Shown in pieces: positions 62,487 to 64,000 of a stretch of 64,000 bases of DNA. Under the pieces are notes generated by a model. It saw only the letters and a list, made by a program, of their open reading frames with translations. It was not told the DNA's origin and did no database searches. This DNA comes from Bathynomus jamesi (Eukaryota; Arthropoda; Malacostraca; Isopoda; Cirolanidae): positions 496,001-560,000 of the forward strand of contig JAJOZX010002356.1 of NCBI GenBank assembly GCA_023014485.1, read 5' to 3'. Position 1 is the stretch's first letter. Each line of letters starts with the position of its first letter. Position numbers and translations under genes: made by a program.

Positions 62487-64000
62487 TTAGTAGTCCCGTT
62501 TTCTTTTGCCAGTGAAGCTGCGCCTGTTGCATTTCCTTTTGTGCGCTGCTTCCGGATTTTCACGATGCAGCATCCAGCAATAATCCCCCATCATATTAAC
62601 GTTCCACCGGCCTTGGTATCTCTTTTTCATCTCCTTAATGTCTTGATGGAAACGTTCTCCCTGTTCCTCACTTATGCACCTAGATTTTCTGGGAAAAAGT
62701 CCAAGTGTGCATTCAAGAAATGAATTTTGATACTCATTGAGCATCCCAAAGCTTTGAATTTCTCCAGCATGTTTTCAACAATGAGTGCATATTCAGGGTC
62801 CTTATTATTCCCAAGGAACTTAGTAACCACACTTTTGAAGGAATTCCAAGCCTCTTTTTCTACTTCAGTCATCGTAGACAAGAAGTTTTCATCTGACAGC
62901 AGTCTTCTAATGTCTGGGCCTACAAAAATACCTTCTCTTAATTTTGCTTCTGATAGGTTAGGGAACTTCTTGCAGAGGTACTTAAAGCATTCTCCACTTT
63001 TTTCTAATGCCTTAACAAACTGTTTCATAAGGCCTAGTTTTATATGAAGAGGTGGTAGAAGTACTTTCTTTGGGTCAACAAGATTTTTACGCAAAATATT
63101 CTTGCTTCCAGGCAGTGGTGAGCGCGGTACCAAAATTTGGGGGTGCGTTACGCGGTACTGCGGTACATCAGCATGCCCAGTGCGTTACGCGGTACTGCGG
63201 TACTTTTTCAGGTCCCCCTGGTGCGTTCCGCGGTACTGCGGTACTGCACACAAGAACAACACAAGTACAGTAATAGCACATATTTTCAGAAATTGCATAT
63301 CGGCGATTTCGCACCTGAACTTTCTGCCATAATGGCTAAAAATCGATCTTTGTCACAGAAATGTAACACACGTGCAACCGGCTCAAAAGCAAGCACTGCA
63401 CTGAGGCGTTGTGATAGGATGGCAACGTAACATGTTCTGAACGAAAACTTAACGTGTCTAAAGTTAGGCTGATGCAACACACGCAGCATTCGTCTTACTG
63501 TACTCCTGTAATAAGGTTTACTTCAAAAAAAGTGTTAATTTTTTGAAAAGTCGTGTTTGTCGGTACCGCGGAAAGTACCGCGGGAAATTTGAATGCGGTA
63601 GCGGTACTGCTGTACTTTCAGCGATCCTTTGCGGTACTGCGTTATGCGGTACCGGTTTGGTAGTGCGGTAGTACCGCAGTACCGCAGTACCGCAAAAAAT
63701 ACCGCAAGTGCCCAGCTTTGCTTCCAGGTTCTAGAGATCATCTTTGTGGCCAGTGTTTTTGCTCCCAGTGTTGACTCTTTGCTCTGCTATCCCATTCACA
63801 AAGGAAACAGGGGAACTTAGTATATCCTCCCTGCTGCCCCAGAAGCATGCACAATACCTTAAGGTCTCCACAAATCATCCAGTGATGGTCATAATATTTT
63901 ATCTTTGTAAGAACCAATTCCAAATTCTCATAACTTTCTTGGAGATGTACCGAGTGACCAACAGGTACAGAGGCATACTTGTTCCCATTGTGCAAAAGAA
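62487..64000 (-). pseudogene. Unassigned family, copy E, broken by a MITE and open at the right edge
   Basis: Minus strand from the window edge: 'NGNKYASVPVGHSVHL', 'WMICGDLKVLCMLLGQQGG', 'CFLCEWDSRAKSQHW', a TGA after 'HWPQR', then a hAT MITE (63113-63720); the frame resumes with 'LVDPKKVLLPPLHIKLGLMK', 'SMSIKIHFLNAHLDFF', a frameshift at about 62682, 'SEEQGERFHQDIKEMKKRY', and ends 'FTGKRKRDY'. No intron after 'CGDLK', unlike copy C. The upstream exons would lie beyond 64000. Confidence 0.8.
63113..63720. mobile_element. GCGGTAC-rich hAT MITE, TSD CTTCCAGG
   Basis: Left end CAGTGGTGAGCGCGGTACCA, right end AGTGCCCAGCTTTG, flanked by exact 8-bp duplications CTTCCAGG (63105-63112 and 63721-63728). 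Both end regions iterate GCGGTACTGCGGTACT-type words. 608 bp, no coding sequence. The CAGTG...GGGCAC-type ends relate it to the element at 59772. Confidence 0.95.

Noticed and set aside
1..64000. CRISPR array, operon structure or Shine-Dalgarno sites
   Set aside because: No regular repeat-spacer pattern. Introns, LINEs and poly(A) signals show a eukaryotic nuclear genome.

Overview
The window looks like repeat-dense nuclear DNA from an arthropod, most likely a decapod crustacean. No intact single-copy host gene is visible. The evidence for the organism is indirect: long (TA)n, (CA)n and (GA)n microsatellites, arthropod TTAGG-like runs, spliceosomal introns, decayed non-LTR retrotransposons (LINEs) of the kind abundant in decapod assemblies, Penelope-like elements, and five related Tc1/mariner transposases with DD41D-like spacing. 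The only candidate for ordinary host coding sequence is a short exon-like stretch near 12.0 kb that resembles an ionotropic receptor.

Layout. 1-10 kb: a LINE fragment, a deleted mariner, degenerate tandem repeats, two copies of a palindromic MITE with exact 8-bp target duplications (3483-3685 and 6925-7129), a foldback element and a LINE 3' half. 10.2-14.3 kb: a Penelope-like (PLE) fragment with GIY-YIG domain and a well-formed hammerhead ribozyme, two deleted mariners and a tRNA-derived SINE. 14.5-20.2 kb: LINE remnants, one carrying a nearly intact mariner at a TA site whose empty version survives in another LINE copy. 20.8-26 kb: an inverted-repeat-bounded block containing a nearly intact LINE with a 2A-like motif, plus an older LINE. 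26.9-28.3 kb: a tandem LINE and its internally deleted derivative.

29-43.3 kb and 62.5-64 kb hold the most interesting material: at least four copies of an unassigned, sometimes intron-bearing gene family. It has an N-terminal Cys-pair region (FCYVCG, CCxxC, DCYFC), a 'CFLC.WDSRA' motif and a C-terminal 'E.GE.FHQ.I' motif. Copy A has TATA/Inr promoter elements and is split by a 2.8-kb DNA transposon flanked by an exact 8-bp duplication. A second copy (B plus D) is split by a 3.5-kb insert that itself contains copy C in the opposite orientation, bounded by divergent inverted repeats. Copy E is split by a GCGGTAC-rich hAT-type MITE. This behaviour suggests the family is a DNA transposon lineage or is carried by one.

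43.3-48.7 kb: LINE remnants and another mariner. 49.4-53.6 kb: an inverted pair of PLE 3' ends, one with an intact-looking hammerhead and one with its general-base G mutated, interrupted by a roughly 3.1-kb DNA transposon. 53.9-57.4 kb: a LINE whose first ORF has three CCCH zinc fingers. 57.8-61.8 kb: SINE pieces, a decayed mariner containing a hAT MITE, a TTGCGG-rich MITE and a second copy of the CCCH-type LINE. Most genes here are mobile-element genes and most are broken. The value of the window lies in nested insertions with exact junctions, ribozyme-bearing retroelements and the unclassified gene family.
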